Source of the DNA: Symbiodinium natans
Lineage: Eukaryota; Sar; Dinophyceae; Suessiales; Symbiodiniaceae
Assembly (NCBI GenBank): GCA_905221605.1
Contig: CAJNDS010000080.1
Span: 512,455 to 576,454 of the forward strand
Direction of reading: 5' to 3'
DNA: 64,000 bases
How positions within the stretch are numbered: position 1 is the stretch's first letter; every line of letters starts with the position of its first letter. Below, in pieces: positions 51,061 through 61,189 of the stretch. A program made the translations under genes and the position numbers. Below the pieces are notes generated by a model, which made no database searches, was not told where the DNA came from, and saw nothing but the letters and a program-made list of their open reading frames with translations.

Positions 51061-51377
51061 GCCCCCCAGCTCCACTGTCCAGACTGTCGTGACCGACTCG
51101 ACTCGTGTCTCGCGTTCGGGGTTTGGGCTTGCAGCTTAGCTTAGGGACCACGGCACATCGTGCCAGATTTCGCAGGACCCTGGTTTAGGGGTTTAGGGTT
51201 TAGAGGTTAGCGTTTAGGTTTTAGGGTGACAACAATTTCCGGCTTTGAGGGTTGAGAGGTTGCGTGCGGGCCTCTTGGGTCGGCGGCCTGAGCCGGAGGC
51301 TCCTAAATTTAGAGAAGGGAACTACACATTTTTCCCTTGCGTAACCAGGCAATTTACTTGACAATAGTATCCACAGC

Positions 51378-51425
51378 CTTTTGGGGTCCCACATACAAGT
51401 ATGGCGTTCCTCCTTCAGTCCCATT
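51378..51425 (-). CDS. Candidate exon, 48 nt, unknown protein
   Basis: 3' site AAGCACCCAACAG|AAT; 5' site CAAAAG|GCTGTG (GC). Phase 0/0: NGTEGGTPYLYVGPQK. Confidence 0.53.
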
Positions 51426-51873
51426 CTGTTGGGTGCTTAGGGTTTATAGGGTTTGGGTTCGGGGTTAGGACGCAGCTGGATCCGTTGAATTACTAACCTA
51501 CACGCGTGCTCTGCAAGAAATTCCTCCCTACACTCGAACCTCTAAACCGCACACGGCTGCACTCCGTGTCCTTGCATGAAATTAAAAGGGGGTGCGGAGA
51601 GCCAGAGCCGCCTGAAAATTTGGGTTTGGGGTTTAATGGTAAAGGGTTTATAGGCTTAGGGGTTTGGAGAGGGAGAAAGTGTAACTTGACAAACCCCCTG
51701 CCAAGTGTGCGAATTACCCCTTTCCCTTTGGAGTGGGAGCCCTTTTGAATCATTCTTGGACCTGAGGATGCGATGGTTTAGGATTTAGGGTTTGGATGGG
51801 TTTAGGTTTAGATGGGTTTACGGTCTAGGGTTTAAGGTTAGACCTGAGGACGAGTGGGTTTAGGGTTTCGGGC

Positions 51874-51922
51874 CGTGCTGCTGGCCAAGCAGCTGGAGAA
51901 CATTCTCATCCGTGAGCTCAAC
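51874..51922 (-). CDS. Candidate exon, 49 nt, unknown protein
   Basis: 3' site CTCTGCTTACAACAG|GTT; 5' site AGCACG|GCCCGA (GC). VELTDENVLQLLGQQH plus one base. The + strand also reads LLAKQLENILIRELNLL then a stop, but lacks a good acceptor. Confidence 0.55.
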
Positions 51923-52079
51923 CTGTTGTAAGCAGAGCTTCATGAATGAAGCCGCTGGTACGTCGAGGGTCTAAGGTTTAGGGTTTAGGGTACGTCGAGG
52001 GTTTAGAGTACGGTGCCTGTTTTTAAATACCCGGACATCTAAACAGTCAAACAGGTATTTCATACTACCTCCGTGGAGC

Positions 52080-53200
52080 GCGGCGTCAGGCCGCCCAGCG
52101 TTTTAAACATCCGGAAATAGACCCTCCAGCAAGCCTTCCCGCGCCCAGCCCCCCTCCAGCCAACACCCCCCCCCCCACCAACCTCACAATCACCCAAACC
52201 CCTCCAGCCAACACCCTCAAACCGCCCTCTCTCCAGCCCCCAGCCAAACACCCTAACCACCCCTCCAGCCAACCCCTCAGCCAAACCCCACATCCTCCAG
52301 CCAACACCCCCTCCCCCCCCCAGCCCCCCCAAAACACCCGCCTAGCCAAGCCCCCCTCCACAGCCAACCGCCCCATCCAGCCAAAGCCCCCTCCAGCCAA
52401 CACCCCCCCCTCCAGCCAGCCAACCTCCACCCCCAGCCGCTAACCCCCTCCACCAACCGCCTCCAGCCAACACCCCCTCCCCCCAGCCCCCCCCAAAACG
52501 CCTAGCCAAGCCCCCCTCCACAGCCAACCGCCCCCATCCAGCCAACACCCCCCAAAACACCCTCCAGCCAAAGCCCCCTCCAGCCAACACCCCCCCTCCA
52601 GCCAGCCAACCTCCACCCAGCACCCCTCCAACCCCAGCCGGTTTCCACCAGCCAACCCCCTCCAGCCAACCGCCTCCAGCCAACACCCCCCCCCCCCCCC
52701 CCCCAAAACACCCGCCTAACCAACCGCCCCCATCCAGCCAACACCCCCCCAAAACACCCTCCAGCCAAAGCCCCCTCCAGCCAACACCCCCCCTCCAGCC
52801 AGCCAACCTCCACCCAGCACCCCTCCAAACCCCAGCAGGGTTTCCACCAGCCAACCCCCTCCAGCCAACCGCCTCCAGCCAACACCCCAACTCCAAACCC
52901 ACCGCCCCCAGAAAACTGGGTTGGCTGGAGGGGGGGGGGCTTGGCTGGAGGGGGGGTTGGCTGGAGAGAGGGCGGTTTGAGGGTGTTGGCGGGAAGGGTG
53001 GAGAGGGGTGGGGGTTGGCTGGAGAGGGGGTGGGCGGTTGGCTGGAGGGGGGCTTGGAGGGGGTGGAGTGTTGGCTGGAGGGGGCTTGGCTGAAGGGGCT
53101 GGAGAGGGGGTTTGTGGAGCCTGGAGGTGGAGGAAGGGTTGGGTTTGGCTGGAGGGGGGGCTGGAGGGGGGCTTGGCTGGAGGGGGCTAGTGCATAAACA
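52080..53200. repeat. Large inverted satellite (CCCCTCCAGCCAA)n / (TTGGCTGGAGGGG)n
   Basis: About 830 bp rich in CCAGCCAAC on +, with an internal ~235-bp higher-order duplication near 52340-52890, then about 280 bp of TTGGCTGGAGGGG. The two halves could form a long hairpin. Trp-Leu-Glu-Gly frames are spurious. Confidence 0.9.
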
Positions 53201-53459
53201 CGAAAACATGCGGATTTAAACTGGGCTTTTATACTACCCCCCTGGCCGTTGCTGGTTGGCCGCCCTCCACTTATTTAAAAAACGTCACCGTATAGTCGAG
53301 GGTTGTATGACTGGTAGCCTTTTGACCCCAAGCCTCAACCCTCAACCCCTAAACCCTAAACCCCAAATCCTTACAGCCCAAAACCCTAAAACCTAAAACG
53401 GACCATAATCCACAGAACTGGCTTGACCATCCACCCCCCCCCCCCCCCCAAACCCCAAC

Positions 53460-53600
53460 TAAGCCCTAAGCCCTAAGCCCTGAGCCCTGAGCCCTGAGCC
53501 CTGAGCCCTGAGCCCTAAGCCCTAAGCCCTAAGCCCTGAGCCCTAAACCCTAAACCCTAAACCCTAAACCCTAAACCCTAAACCCTAAACCCTAAACCCG
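53460..53600. repeat. CCCTAAG/CCCTGAG then CCCTAAA array
   Basis: About ten variant units (CCCTAAG, CCCTGAG), then eight perfect CCCTAAA units next to exon 53610-53642. Confidence 0.93.
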
Positions 53601-53609
53601 AACACCAAC

Positions 53610-53642
53610 TGATCTCAGGGGTGTCTTCGGCGGATTTCGAAC
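53610..53642 (-). CDS. Candidate exon, 33 nt, unknown protein
   Basis: 3' site TTGGCAAGATCAG|GTT; 5' site AGATCA|GTTGGT. VRNPPKTPLRS, phase 0/0. The + strand of this island is also open (VSSADFEPDLANLTPLSS), so strand is moderately certain only. Confidence 0.42.
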
Positions 53643-53816
53643 CTGATCTTGCCAATCTCACACCCCTTAGCAGCCCCAAGTCCCGGCTTCGAGTTTGTAG
53701 GGTTTAGGGTTTAGGGTTTAGGGTTTAGGGCTTAGGGTTTAGGGTTTAGGGTTTAGGGTTTAGGGTTTAGGGTTTAGGGTTTAGGGTTTAGGGTTCAGGG
53801 GCCTTGGAAAACGGAC

Positions 53817-53864
53817 CCTGGATGCGGCAGATCTCTTCTGGCAAGGGCTCGAGGAGCTCGACAC
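53817..53864 (-). CDS. Candidate exon, 48 nt, unknown protein
   Basis: 3' site AACCCTAAG|GT from the telomere-type array; 5' site ATCCAGG|GTCCGT. VELLEPLPEEICRIQ between partial codons. Confidence 0.45.
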
Positions 53865-54570
53865 CTTAGGGTTTAGGGTTTAGGGTTAGGGTTTAGGGTT
53901 TAGGGTTTAGGGTTTAGGGTTTAGGGTTTAGGGTTTAGGGTTTAGGGTTTAGGGTTTAGGGTTTAGGGTCTTAGGGTCTTAGGGTTTAGGGGTTTAGGGG
54001 TTTAGGGTTTAGGGTTTAGGGTTTAGGGTTTAGGGTTTAGGGTTTTAGGGTTTTAGGGTTTTAGGGTTTTAGGGTTTTAGGGTTTTAGGGTTTTAGGGTT
54101 TAGGGGTTAGGGTTTAGGGTTTAGGGTTTAGGGATTTAGGGTTTTAGGGTTTTAGGGTTTTAGGGTTTAGGGGTTTAGGGTTTTAGGGTTTTAGGGTTTT
54201 AGGGTTTTAGGGTTTTCGGGTTTTCGGGTTTTAGGGTCTGAGGGTTTTAGGGTTTTAGGGTTTTAGGGTTTTAGGGTTTTAGGGTTTTAGGGTTTTAGGG
54301 TTTAGGGTTTAAGGGTTTAAGGGATTAAGGGTTTAGGGTTTAAGGGTGTTAGGGTTTAGGGTTTAAGGGTTTAAGGGTTTAAGGGTTTAAGGGTTTAAGG
54401 GTTTAAGGGTTTAAGGGTTTAAGGGTTTAAGGGTTTTAGGGTTTTAGGGTTTTGGGTTTTGGGGTTTTAGGGTTTAGGGTTTAGGGTTTAAGGGCTTTAG
54501 GGTTTAGGGTTTTAGGGTTTTAGGGTTTTCGGGTTTTAGGGTTTTTGGGTTTCCGGGTTCAGGGTTAAAA
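53865..54570. repeat. Longest telomere-type array, three variant zones
   Basis: 700 bp: TTTAGGG (53865-53965), mostly TTTTAGGG (54038-54300), then TTTAAGGG (54305-54435), then mixed. Sharp variant zones suggest local amplification after point change. Ends in a G-rich run at 54579-54603. Confidence 0.95.
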
Positions 54571-54639
54571 CTTGGCTAGGGGGGGGGGGTGGGGGGGGGG
54601 CGGGGCAAAGTCGCTTGCGCATTTTATTCATTCATAATA

Positions 54640-54770
54640 TTATGTATATATATATATATACATATGGATACATATACGTATATATATATATATATATAGT
54701 ATGTATATGTCTCTGTGTGTGCATCTCTCTCTCTCTCTCTTTTGATTGGGGGGGGGGGGGGGGGGGAGGG
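54640..54770. repeat. AT, CT and poly-G simple repeats
   Basis: (AT)n, then (CT)n, then a 20-nt G run. Confidence 0.9.
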
Positions 54771-54917
54771 TGTATGGGGTTGCAGCCCAACCCCCTAAAC
54801 CCTAAACCCTAAACCCTAAACCCTGAGCCCTGAGCCCTGAGCCCTGAGCCCTAAACCCTGACCCTGAACTCAATAAACCCTCAACCCTAAACCCTCCTAA
54901 CATCGTACACTCAGTGC

Positions 54918-54951
54918 CTTCATGGCCCGAGTAAGCCCCCCTCATCCGACC
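54918..54951 (-). CDS. Candidate exon, 34 nt, unknown protein
   Basis: 3' site ATTTTGCCCTGTAG|GGT; 5' site CATGAAG|GCACTG (GC). GRMRGAYSGHE plus one base. CCCTAAA on + left and TTTAGGG from 54988 on right. Confidence 0.48.
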
Positions 54952-55382
54952 CTACAGGGCAAAATCAGGCTGCAACAAAAGCCTGCAAGGGTTTAGGGTT
55001 TAGGGTTTAGGGTTTAGGGTTTAGGGTTTAGGGTTTAGGGTTTAGGGTTTGGGGTTTAGAGTTTATGGTTTAGGGTTTCGGGGTCTCCTGTAAGCCCTAG
55101 TAACCCTGAAGAACCGTATAAAAGGGGTTCAAGGGGGGTATGCAACCCAAGCTTCCCTAATACTCCCCACTACTCCCCAAGGCGCTCGCCTAATGGTCCC
55201 CTACGGACCCCTAAGTCCGTTGGGGGACCCTTTTAACAACATCCTTACCTTCGGGGTACACTTTAAACCCTAAACCTTAACCCCTAAACCCTAAACCCGA
55301 AACCCTAAATATAAACCCTAAACCCTAAACCCTAAACCCTAAACCCTAAACCCTAAACCCTAAACCCCTTGAGTGCCCCCGC

Positions 55383-55424
55383 GGATGCCCAAGCTCTGCC
55401 GCGGCGGCTGTAGCAACACCAGCT
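55383..55424 (-). CDS. Possible exon, 42 nt, unknown protein
   Basis: 3' site CGTGATACGGCAG|AG; possible 5' site GGCATCC|GCGGGG. LVLLQPPRQSLGI; another frame is also open. Confidence 0.33.
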
Positions 55425-55453
55425 CTGCCGTATCACGGAGGAGCAGTAGCCAG

Positions 55454-55505
55454 CCTTGGGTTTAGGGCTTGGGGTGTCGAGTCGAGCCTGTGTAGGGTTT
55501 AGGGT
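55454..55505. repeat. 52-bp segment repeated at 42154
   Basis: Same 52 bases as 42154-42205, here about 30 nt from a candidate exon acceptor. Confidence 0.8.
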
Positions 55506-56247
55506 TTAAGGTTTAAGGTTTAGGGTTTAGGGTTTAGGGTTTGGGGCTTGGGGTTTAGGGTTTAGGGTTTCAGGTTTCGGGTTTAATTCTTTTTGTTTGT
55601 TTCGGGTTTGGGGCTTAGGGCTCAGGGCCTATAAGGACAGGACGGCGAGACTACACGCCCTAGGCTTGGCCCCATGCTCAGGCCGAGGGTTTGACGCTCT
55701 TGTTTAGGGTTTAGGGTTTAGGGTTTAGGGTTTAGGGTTTAGGGTGTGGGGTTTAAGGTTTGGGGTTTAGGGACACTTATATCCAGAAGAATACCCTAGA
55801 CAGACCCTAAGAAATACCCTACTCATACCCTCAAAAATACCAAATACTGCCCCCATCATACCCTCAAAAACACACTCACCATTCCTTATCAGTACCCCCT
55901 AATACCCAAGACCTCTGCGAAGAAAGTGCAGATGCTTAGAGATGAGAGATCTGCAGCCAAGATCGTCATGTCCAACGATGCTTTAGCCGTTGCTTCATAG
56001 GGCGGTTAGTTGCTTTAGGGCTAAGAACGGACGGCTTGCACACAGGGTTGAATCCAGGATCCCTATAAAGGCTGTAATGCTACACCCATGGGGCTTCGGG
56101 TTTAGGATTCGGGGTTTAGTAGTTTAGGGTTTAGCCTTTAGGGTTAGGATTCGGGCTGTAGGTCTAGGGGTTGAGGATTCGGGGTTTTAGGGTTTAGGGT
56201 TTAGGGCTAGGGTTTAGGGTTTAGGGTTTAGGGCTAGGGTTTAGGAC

Positions 56248-56364
56248 CCCGAATTCCCTGCCAGCATCTGCCCAAGGCACCCCATGGCTCATTTCCACCG
56301 TCGGGCTCGGCGGTCTCGTGCTTTGCGAGCACGGGGCTGCCTTGGCCGACAGCTTCCTCAGAAC
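56248..56364 (-). CDS. Candidate exon, 117 nt, unknown protein
   Basis: 3' site AGGGTTCAG|GTT; 5' site TTCGGG|GTCCTA. Phase 0/0, 39 codons: VLRKLSAKAAPCSQSTRPPS then PTVEMSHGVPWADAGREFG. Earlier GT donors inside would shorten it. Confidence 0.6.
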
Positions 56365-56657
56365 CTGAACCCTAAACCCTAAACCCTAAACCCTAAACCC
56401 CAAACCCTAAACCCCAAACCCCAAACCCTAAACCCCAAATCCTAAACCCTCAACCCGCAACCCTAAGCCAAAGCCTAAACCCTAAACACCCTGAACCCTT
56501 AAGGCGGATGAGGGCTTCGCTTGCTGCAAGGGGGGTTACTCGGGTTTAGGGGTTGCTTCTTGCTTTTGGGTTTCGGGATGTTTGGGGTTTCAGGGGTTCG
56601 GCTTCTAGGTTCAGGATAGCCCTAAACCCTAAACCCGAAACCCTAAACCCTAAAGGC

Positions 56658-56716
56658 CATGAACTGGGCTCCTGGCTCGTGTCGTCAAAGGAAGCTGTGG
56701 GCCTCCTCCTGGCCTC
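56658..56716 (-). CDS. Candidate exon, 59 nt, unknown protein
   Basis: 3' site CTCGAAAGGAGCAG|GAG; 5' site TTCATG|GCCTTT (GC). Phase 0 in, two bases over: EARRRPTASFDDTSQEPSS. Confidence 0.57.
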
Positions 56717-56750
56717 CTGCTCCTTTCGAGATGTAGGATGGGGTTTAGGG

Positions 56751-56930
56751 TTTAGGGGTTAGGGTATAGGGTTTGGGGTGTAGGGTTTAGGGTTTAGGGT
56801 TTAGGGTTTGGGGTTTAGGGTTTGGGGTTTAGGGTTTAGGGTTTAGGGGTTTGGGGGTTTGGGGGTTTGGGGGTTTGGGGGTTTTGGGGGTTTTGGGGGT
56901 TTTGGGGGTTTGGGGTTTAGGGGTTTAGGG
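56751..56930. repeat. TTTAGGG to TTTGGGGG variant array
   Basis: TTTAGGG grading to TTTGGGG and TTTTGGGGG, strongly G-rich on +. Confidence 0.92.
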
Positions 56931-57224
56931 GACTTAGTTTGGCAGAAAAGAACATGCACAGAGCTCGGGTGCTGCTCATAACTTTAGGGTTTGGGATAAT
57001 TTAGGGTGATGCCTGGGCGAAAGCTCGGAAGCCTTCCCTGATCTCAGAGAATCCCTAAGCCTTAAACCCTGTAAATCCTCTAAGCCATACACACCCTACA
57101 AGCCCTAGCCCTCAAAACCCCCACAACCCCGTTAACCAAAAAAACCTATAAGCCCTACAAACCCTACAAAACCTAGAAAACCTGTCAACCCCATAAACCC
57201 TCTAATCAACCCTATACACCCCTC

Positions 57225-57400
57225 TAATGAACCCTTCATAAACCCTTCATAAACCCTTAACAAACGCTTAACAAACCCTTAATAAACCCTTAATAAACCC
57301 TTAATAAACCCTAAATAAACCCTTCATAAACCCTTCAGAAACCCTTAACAAACCCTTAATAAACCCTTAATAAACCCTCTAATGAACCCTTAATAAACCT
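57225..57400. repeat. AAACCCTTAAT variant array
   Basis: About seventeen 11-mers (AAACCCTTAAT, AAACCCTTCAT), an extended derivative of CCCTAAA. Confidence 0.9.
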
Positions 57401-57414
57401 GAGACCAACAGCAC

Positions 57415-57476
57415 CATGGCAGCCACAGCAGCGGCGCCTCCAGGTGGCTCAGGGTCCCCGGATGGTTCCTGCAGCT
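57415..57476 (-). CDS. Candidate exon, 62 nt, unknown protein
   Basis: 3' site AAAATCCCCACAG|AG; 5' site GCCATG|GTGCTG. Two bases, then LQEPSGDPEPPGGAAAVAAM. Confidence 0.57.
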
Positions 57477-57562
57477 CTGTGGGGATTTTGGGGGCTGCGA
57501 GCTCTTTTTGGGGGTTTTGAGGGCTTTTTCGAGGCTTTTGGGGTTGGGGGGGGGGGGGGGGA

Positions 57563-57640
57563 CCCTAAACCCTAAACCCTAAACCCTAAACCCTAAACCC
57601 TAAACCCTAAACCCTAAACCCTAAACCCTACACCCTACAC
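57563..57640. repeat. CCCTAAA array
   Basis: Ten units left of exon 57697-57753, directly after a poly-G run. Confidence 0.93.
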
Positions 57641-57696
57641 TCTGGAAAGGAAAGGGGCCTGTGGTTTTTGGGGGACTTCTGGAGACTTTTGAGAGC

Positions 57697-57753
57697 TTCG
57701 CTGGCGCGGGTGCTGGTGCCTCCAGGGCAGCACGCGTAGTTCCCACTCTGAAC
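57697..57753 (-). CDS. Candidate exon, 57 nt, unknown protein
   Basis: 3' site GACACTCCCAG|GTT; 5' site AGCGAA|GCTCTC (GC). Phase 0/0: VQSGNYACCPGGTSTRASE. Confidence 0.57.
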
Positions 57754-58010
57754 CTGGGAGTGTCTGAGAGGGCTCGAAGGGCCTTGGGAGTTTTGGGGGT
57801 TTAGGGTTACCACAAACCCTCTATAAACCCTAAACCCTAAACCCTAAACCCTAAACCCTAAACCCTAAACCCTAAACCCTAAACCGGGCTTAGGGACCCT
57901 CAAGCCCCCGAGACGGTCATGGGGATTGTAAGGCCCGATTAGGCATGGAAAGCCTGACCCTGGAAAGGGCCAGGTTACAATCCTAAACTGGGTTTTTTGC
58001 GGGTTGGAGG

Positions 58011-58129
58011 GTTTAGGGTTCCTTAATGGGGATCATAAAGGGGGGGGGGGGTACTATAATCACGATTCAGGGCTGTTAGTGCTTGCAAGAATCAGGAAGT
58101 AAACCTTAGTATAAGGGGGAACATCCCAA
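58011..58129. mobile_element. Foldback element, family A, degraded
   Basis: Right end GGGGGAACATCCCAA intact; left end reduced to GGGTTCCTTAATGGGGATCA. Contains a poly-G insertion. Confidence 0.5.
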
Positions 58130-58198
58130 CCCTAACCCTTACACCCTTACACCCTAAAACCTTTTGACCATCAAAATCAAGCCGAAAACCGAAAACCA

Positions 58199-58312
58199 GA
58201 CCCAAGAATATCCTAGGAACAAAAAGGGTGCCCATTTTGCTTTGAAGGGGCTTCTAACTAAGGGAACCTAAGCCCACAGACCAGGGGAATAAGGGCCTAC
58301 TCTGGGTCCTGG
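58199..58312. mobile_element. Foldback element, family D copy
   Basis: GACCCAAGAATATCCTAGGA ... AAGGGTGCCCATTTTGCTTT ... GGGCCTACTCTGGGTCCTGG; a well-preserved copy. Confidence 0.65.
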
Positions 58313-58412
58313 TAGCCCTAAACCCTAAACCCTAAACCCTAAACCCTCAACCCCTGAACCCCTAAACCACCAAAATCAACCCTAAAACCGTAACAGACCC
58401 TCTGAAGGGAAC

Positions 58413-58487
58413 TAGGGTGGGATCGTCCATCAGGGGCATGCGACAGGAATCGCCTGGCTGGCTCTGGGCTCCGCGCATGACACTTGC
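58413..58487 (-). CDS. Candidate exon, 75 nt, unknown protein
   Basis: 3' site GCATTTTCGGCCAG|GCA; 5' site ACCCTA|GTTCCC (or AGAGG|GTCTGT later). Phase 0/0: ASVMRGAQSQPGDSCR then MPLMDDPTL. Confidence 0.57.
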
Positions 58488-59056
58488 CTGGCCGAAAATG
58501 CCCAGAATGGACTGATTTAGGGTTTAGGGTTTAGGGTTTAGGGTTTAGGGTTTAGGGGCCTCAAGAACCAACCTTTAGGGCTAGATGAGCCCCCCCAAAA
58601 CTAAACCCCTATGCCCTAAGCCTATAGGAAGAGATATGACCCCAATTTTCGAGCTCTTTGGTTTGAAAGGTTCAGATCAGGGTTTAGGGTTTAGGGTTTA
58701 GGGTTTAGGGTTTAGGGTTTAGGGTTTAGGGTTTCGGGTTTAGGGTTTAGGGTTTAGGGCTTATGGTTTAGGGTGTAGGATTTAGGGTTCAGGGTTTAGG
58801 GTGGCAAGGGTGGCAATGGCACCGTGGCGCTTAGGTCGCTGCCCGCTAAACCCTCAACCCTCGTGTCTGGGGAGTGTGGGGGTGAAGGGGGGAGGGGAGG
58901 CTTCTTTCCCTACAACCCTAAACCCGAAACGCTCAAACCCTAAACCCTAAACCCTAACCCTCTATTCCCTACACCCTCTAAATCTTCAAACTGCCCGCAA
59001 GAGCAACCCTACACCCTAAACCCTAAACCCTAAACCCTAAACCCTAAACCCTAAAC

Positions 59057-59132
59057 CCGAAAATCGAGCCAGGCCAGCAGGAGCATCTCCGACTTAAGCG
59101 CCATGAGAGCTGGGGAGGCCTCCCGGGAGAAC
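59057..59132 (-). CDS. Candidate exon, 76 nt, unknown protein
   Basis: 3' site AACCAATCCTGCAG|G; 5' site TTTCGG|GTTTAG, the donor being the first telomere-type unit. One base, then FSREASPALMALKSEM and LLLAWLDFR. Confidence 0.66.
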
Positions 59133-59334
59133 CTGCAGGATTGGTTCAAGTGTTGCAGCCCTAAAGGCTTAGGGTTTAGGGTTTAGGGTTTAGGGTTTAG
59201 GGGGTTAGGGCTTATATGCTCCAGCTTTTGCAGCCCTATATTTTTGGGTTGAGGGCTGAGGCTTTAGCAAATCTACGTGTGAAGGCTCCTTGCCGGCAGG
59301 GCTTTTTAGTTTCAGGCGGCTTGAGGGACGTTAC

Positions 59335-59374
59335 CGTGCCAAAGGGTGGAGGGTTTCGTATGCCGAGCACTTCT
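59335..59374 (-). CDS. Candidate exon, 40 nt, unknown protein
   Basis: 3' site GTGGCTTGGCAG|AG; 5' site TTGGCACG|GTAACG. KCSAYETLHPLA with two bases on each side; in phase with both neighbours (59546-59568 and 59057-59132). Confidence 0.5.
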
Positions 59375-59545
59375 CTGCCAAGCCACCCGAAGATGCCAAT
59401 ATCCCAGAATCAGGGAACATTCCTTACATGGTGTTGGGATCCCAACAGCCCTGAGCTTTGAACCCCAAACCCTAAAACCTCAACCCTGAACCCTAAACGC
59501 TGCTGTCTCTGGACGCAAAAGGCCCTGTGTACTCAACCCCCTTAC

Positions 59546-59568
59546 AGCCACTCTGCTGCGGAGGCACG
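59546..59568 (-). CDS. Candidate micro-exon, 23 nt
   Basis: 3' site TTGGGCCATCCAG|C; 5' site AGTGGCT|GTAAGG. VPPQQSG between partial codons. Confidence 0.4.
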
Positions 59569-59928
59569 CTGGATGGCCCAACATCCAATCTTGCCTAAAC
59601 CCTAAACCCTAAACCCTAAATCCTAAACCCGAAACCCTAAACCCTTAGGGTTTAGCATCCCTGGTTCATTCATGCTCCGCTTGCTGCCCTGAAGCCATCG
59701 CCCTACGAACGCCAAACCCTGCAGAACCTGCACACCTGAACCCTACATACCCCTTCAGCCTAGTTATTTCCATACAGAACCCTATAAAACCCCTATAAGC
59801 CCTAAGCTCTGGTTTGACACCTTGTCGACCATGCCCTGCACTTGTAGACACGAAACCCAATAGACCCTAAATATCTTCAACCCGATAAGCCCTCTAGGGG
59901 TTATGGGGTTAGGGTTCAGGATTTTGAG

Positions 59929-60056
59929 CCTACAGGGTGGGGCCCCCTAGTTATAAGTAGAGTTATAAGGGCCCTAAATTGGGTTATAAGGACCCTAAGT
60001 TAGGTTATAAGTCCCTTAACTACAGTTAGTATAGTAAGGGGGCCCCACCCTGTAGG
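59929..60056. mobile_element. Foldback element, family B, complete
   Basis: 128 bp with perfect 20-bp inverted ends (CCTACAGGGTGGGGCCCCCT at 59929-59948 against 60037-60056). Interior repeats GTTATAAGGGCCCTAA-type words. No obvious target duplication. Confidence 0.85.
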
Positions 60057-60081
60057 GTTTACAAAGCCCAGAAAACATCGC

Positions 60082-60141
60082 CCCAAATTCGGGCTTCCCG
60101 ACTGGCAGGGGCATCCCGCCACAAAATGCTGAGACCCTTTC
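60082..60141 (-). CDS. Candidate exon, 60 nt, unknown protein
   Basis: 3' site CCCAAGCTGCAG|GAA; 5' site TTTGGG|GCGATG (GC). Phase 0/0: ERVSAFCGGMPLPVGKPEFG. Starts 26 nt from the family B element. Confidence 0.57.
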
Positions 60142-60383
60142 CTGCAGCTTGGGGGTTTAGGGTTTAGGGTTTAGGGTTTAGGGTTTAGGGTTTAGGGTTT
60201 AGGGGGGGAATGGGGGGATGGGGGGCTTTGGGTTAGAGGGTTAATAGGGTGAGAGGGTTGTAGTGTTTTGATATGGCTCTAGAGTTGCAGGCTTGTAGGG
60301 CGTAGGGTTTGGGGTGTAAGGTTGGGGTTTGGGCTTTGGGGCTTAGGGTCACTAAAACCCTCTGGAAACCACATAAGACTTGC

Positions 60384-60432
60384 CTGTCGCAGCTCATACC
60401 CCAGGGTGTTCGGGGCAAGTGCGAAAACACAT
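60384..60432 (-). CDS. Candidate exon, 49 nt, unknown protein
   Basis: 3' site AGATCCTTCTACAG|A; 5' site CGACAG|GCAAGT (strong GC donor). One frame reads CVFALAPNTLGYELRQ; another is open too. The longer + strand frame over 60309-60821 is probably antisense. Confidence 0.47.
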
Positions 60433-60477
60433 CTGTAGAAGGATCTTGCCTGCAACCCTTTCTGGGGACTTATCTAC

Positions 60478-60542
60478 GCGAAAACGATGTGGTCGAAGCC
60501 TGCGAGCCCTTCAGCAGGATGTCAGCGTCTTCATCAGTTCCC
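60478..60542 (-). CDS. Candidate exon, 65 nt, unknown protein
   Basis: 3' site GGGGTGTGAG|G; 5' site TTTTCGC|GTAGAT. One base, then GTDEDADILLKGSQASTTSF and Ser. The acceptor lacks pyrimidines. Confidence 0.45.
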
Positions 60543-60907
60543 CTCACACCCCACACACCCCAAACCCTAAAGCCCAAATCAACCCCAAACCCAAAACCCT
60601 CAACACCCCAAACACCCAACACCGAAACCCTAAGTCCTGAACCCGAAGCCCTCAACCCTGAAGCCGCCACGCCCAAGGGGGGGAAGGGGTCTGGGCGGCA
60701 CATGGCATTGCTCCCCGAGACGGCGCGCCCTGAATTTGCGGAACTCCCTTGTTCAATTGCTTGGGTTTATGGCCTGAGGGTTCCGGGATTAGGGCTTCGG
60801 CTCCTAGAAAATGCCCCCTAAACCCTAAACCCTAAACCCTAAGCCCTAAACCCTAAACCCTAAACCCTAAACCAAACAATCCCTATTAAACCCCAACAGA
60901 AAAATGC

Positions 60908-60970
60908 CCTGCGATCCTCGCGGGAAGGGGCGGTCCAATGGCCGTCACGTGCCGAGGGCTTGCCCAGCGC
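60908..60970 (-). CDS. Candidate exon, 63 nt, unknown protein
   Basis: 3' site AGAACCCTAG|GCG; 5' site CGCAGG|GCATTT (GC). Phase 0/0: ALGKPSARDGHWTAPSREDR then Arg. Confidence 0.56.
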
Positions 60971-61025
60971 CTAGGGTTCTAGGGCTTTTGCTGCGGCACT
61001 TTGTGCCGTTTAGAGTTGGCTCACG

Positions 61026-61140
61026 GTTTAGGGGTTTAGGGGTTTAGGGGTTTAGGGGTTTAGGGGTTTAGGGGTTTAGGGGTTTAGGGGTTTAGGGGTT
61101 TAGGGGTTTAGGGGTTTAGGGTTTAGGGTTCAGGGTTTAG
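61026..61140. repeat. TTTAGGGG 8-mer array
   Basis: Twelve units with four G instead of three, ending in normal TTTAGGG. Confidence 0.95.
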
Positions 61141-61189
61141 GGTGTGAGGCTAAGGGAGGGGTTTTGGATTTTAGTGCTTTTGCCCACAG

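Noticed and set aside
50135-51151. Several 90-190 aa frames on both strands
   Set aside because: They translate (GTAT)n, (GTGT)n and poly-C/poly-G tracts.
52060-53209. Long Trp-Leu-Gly-Gly-rich frames
   Set aside because: Translation of the inverted CCAGCCAAC satellite.
60309-60821. 170-aa frame on +
   Set aside because: Covers two minus-strand islands with good splice sites and then runs into CCCTAAA-type low-complexity sequence. Its first codons come from degenerate repeat. Kept as unlikely rather than impossible.
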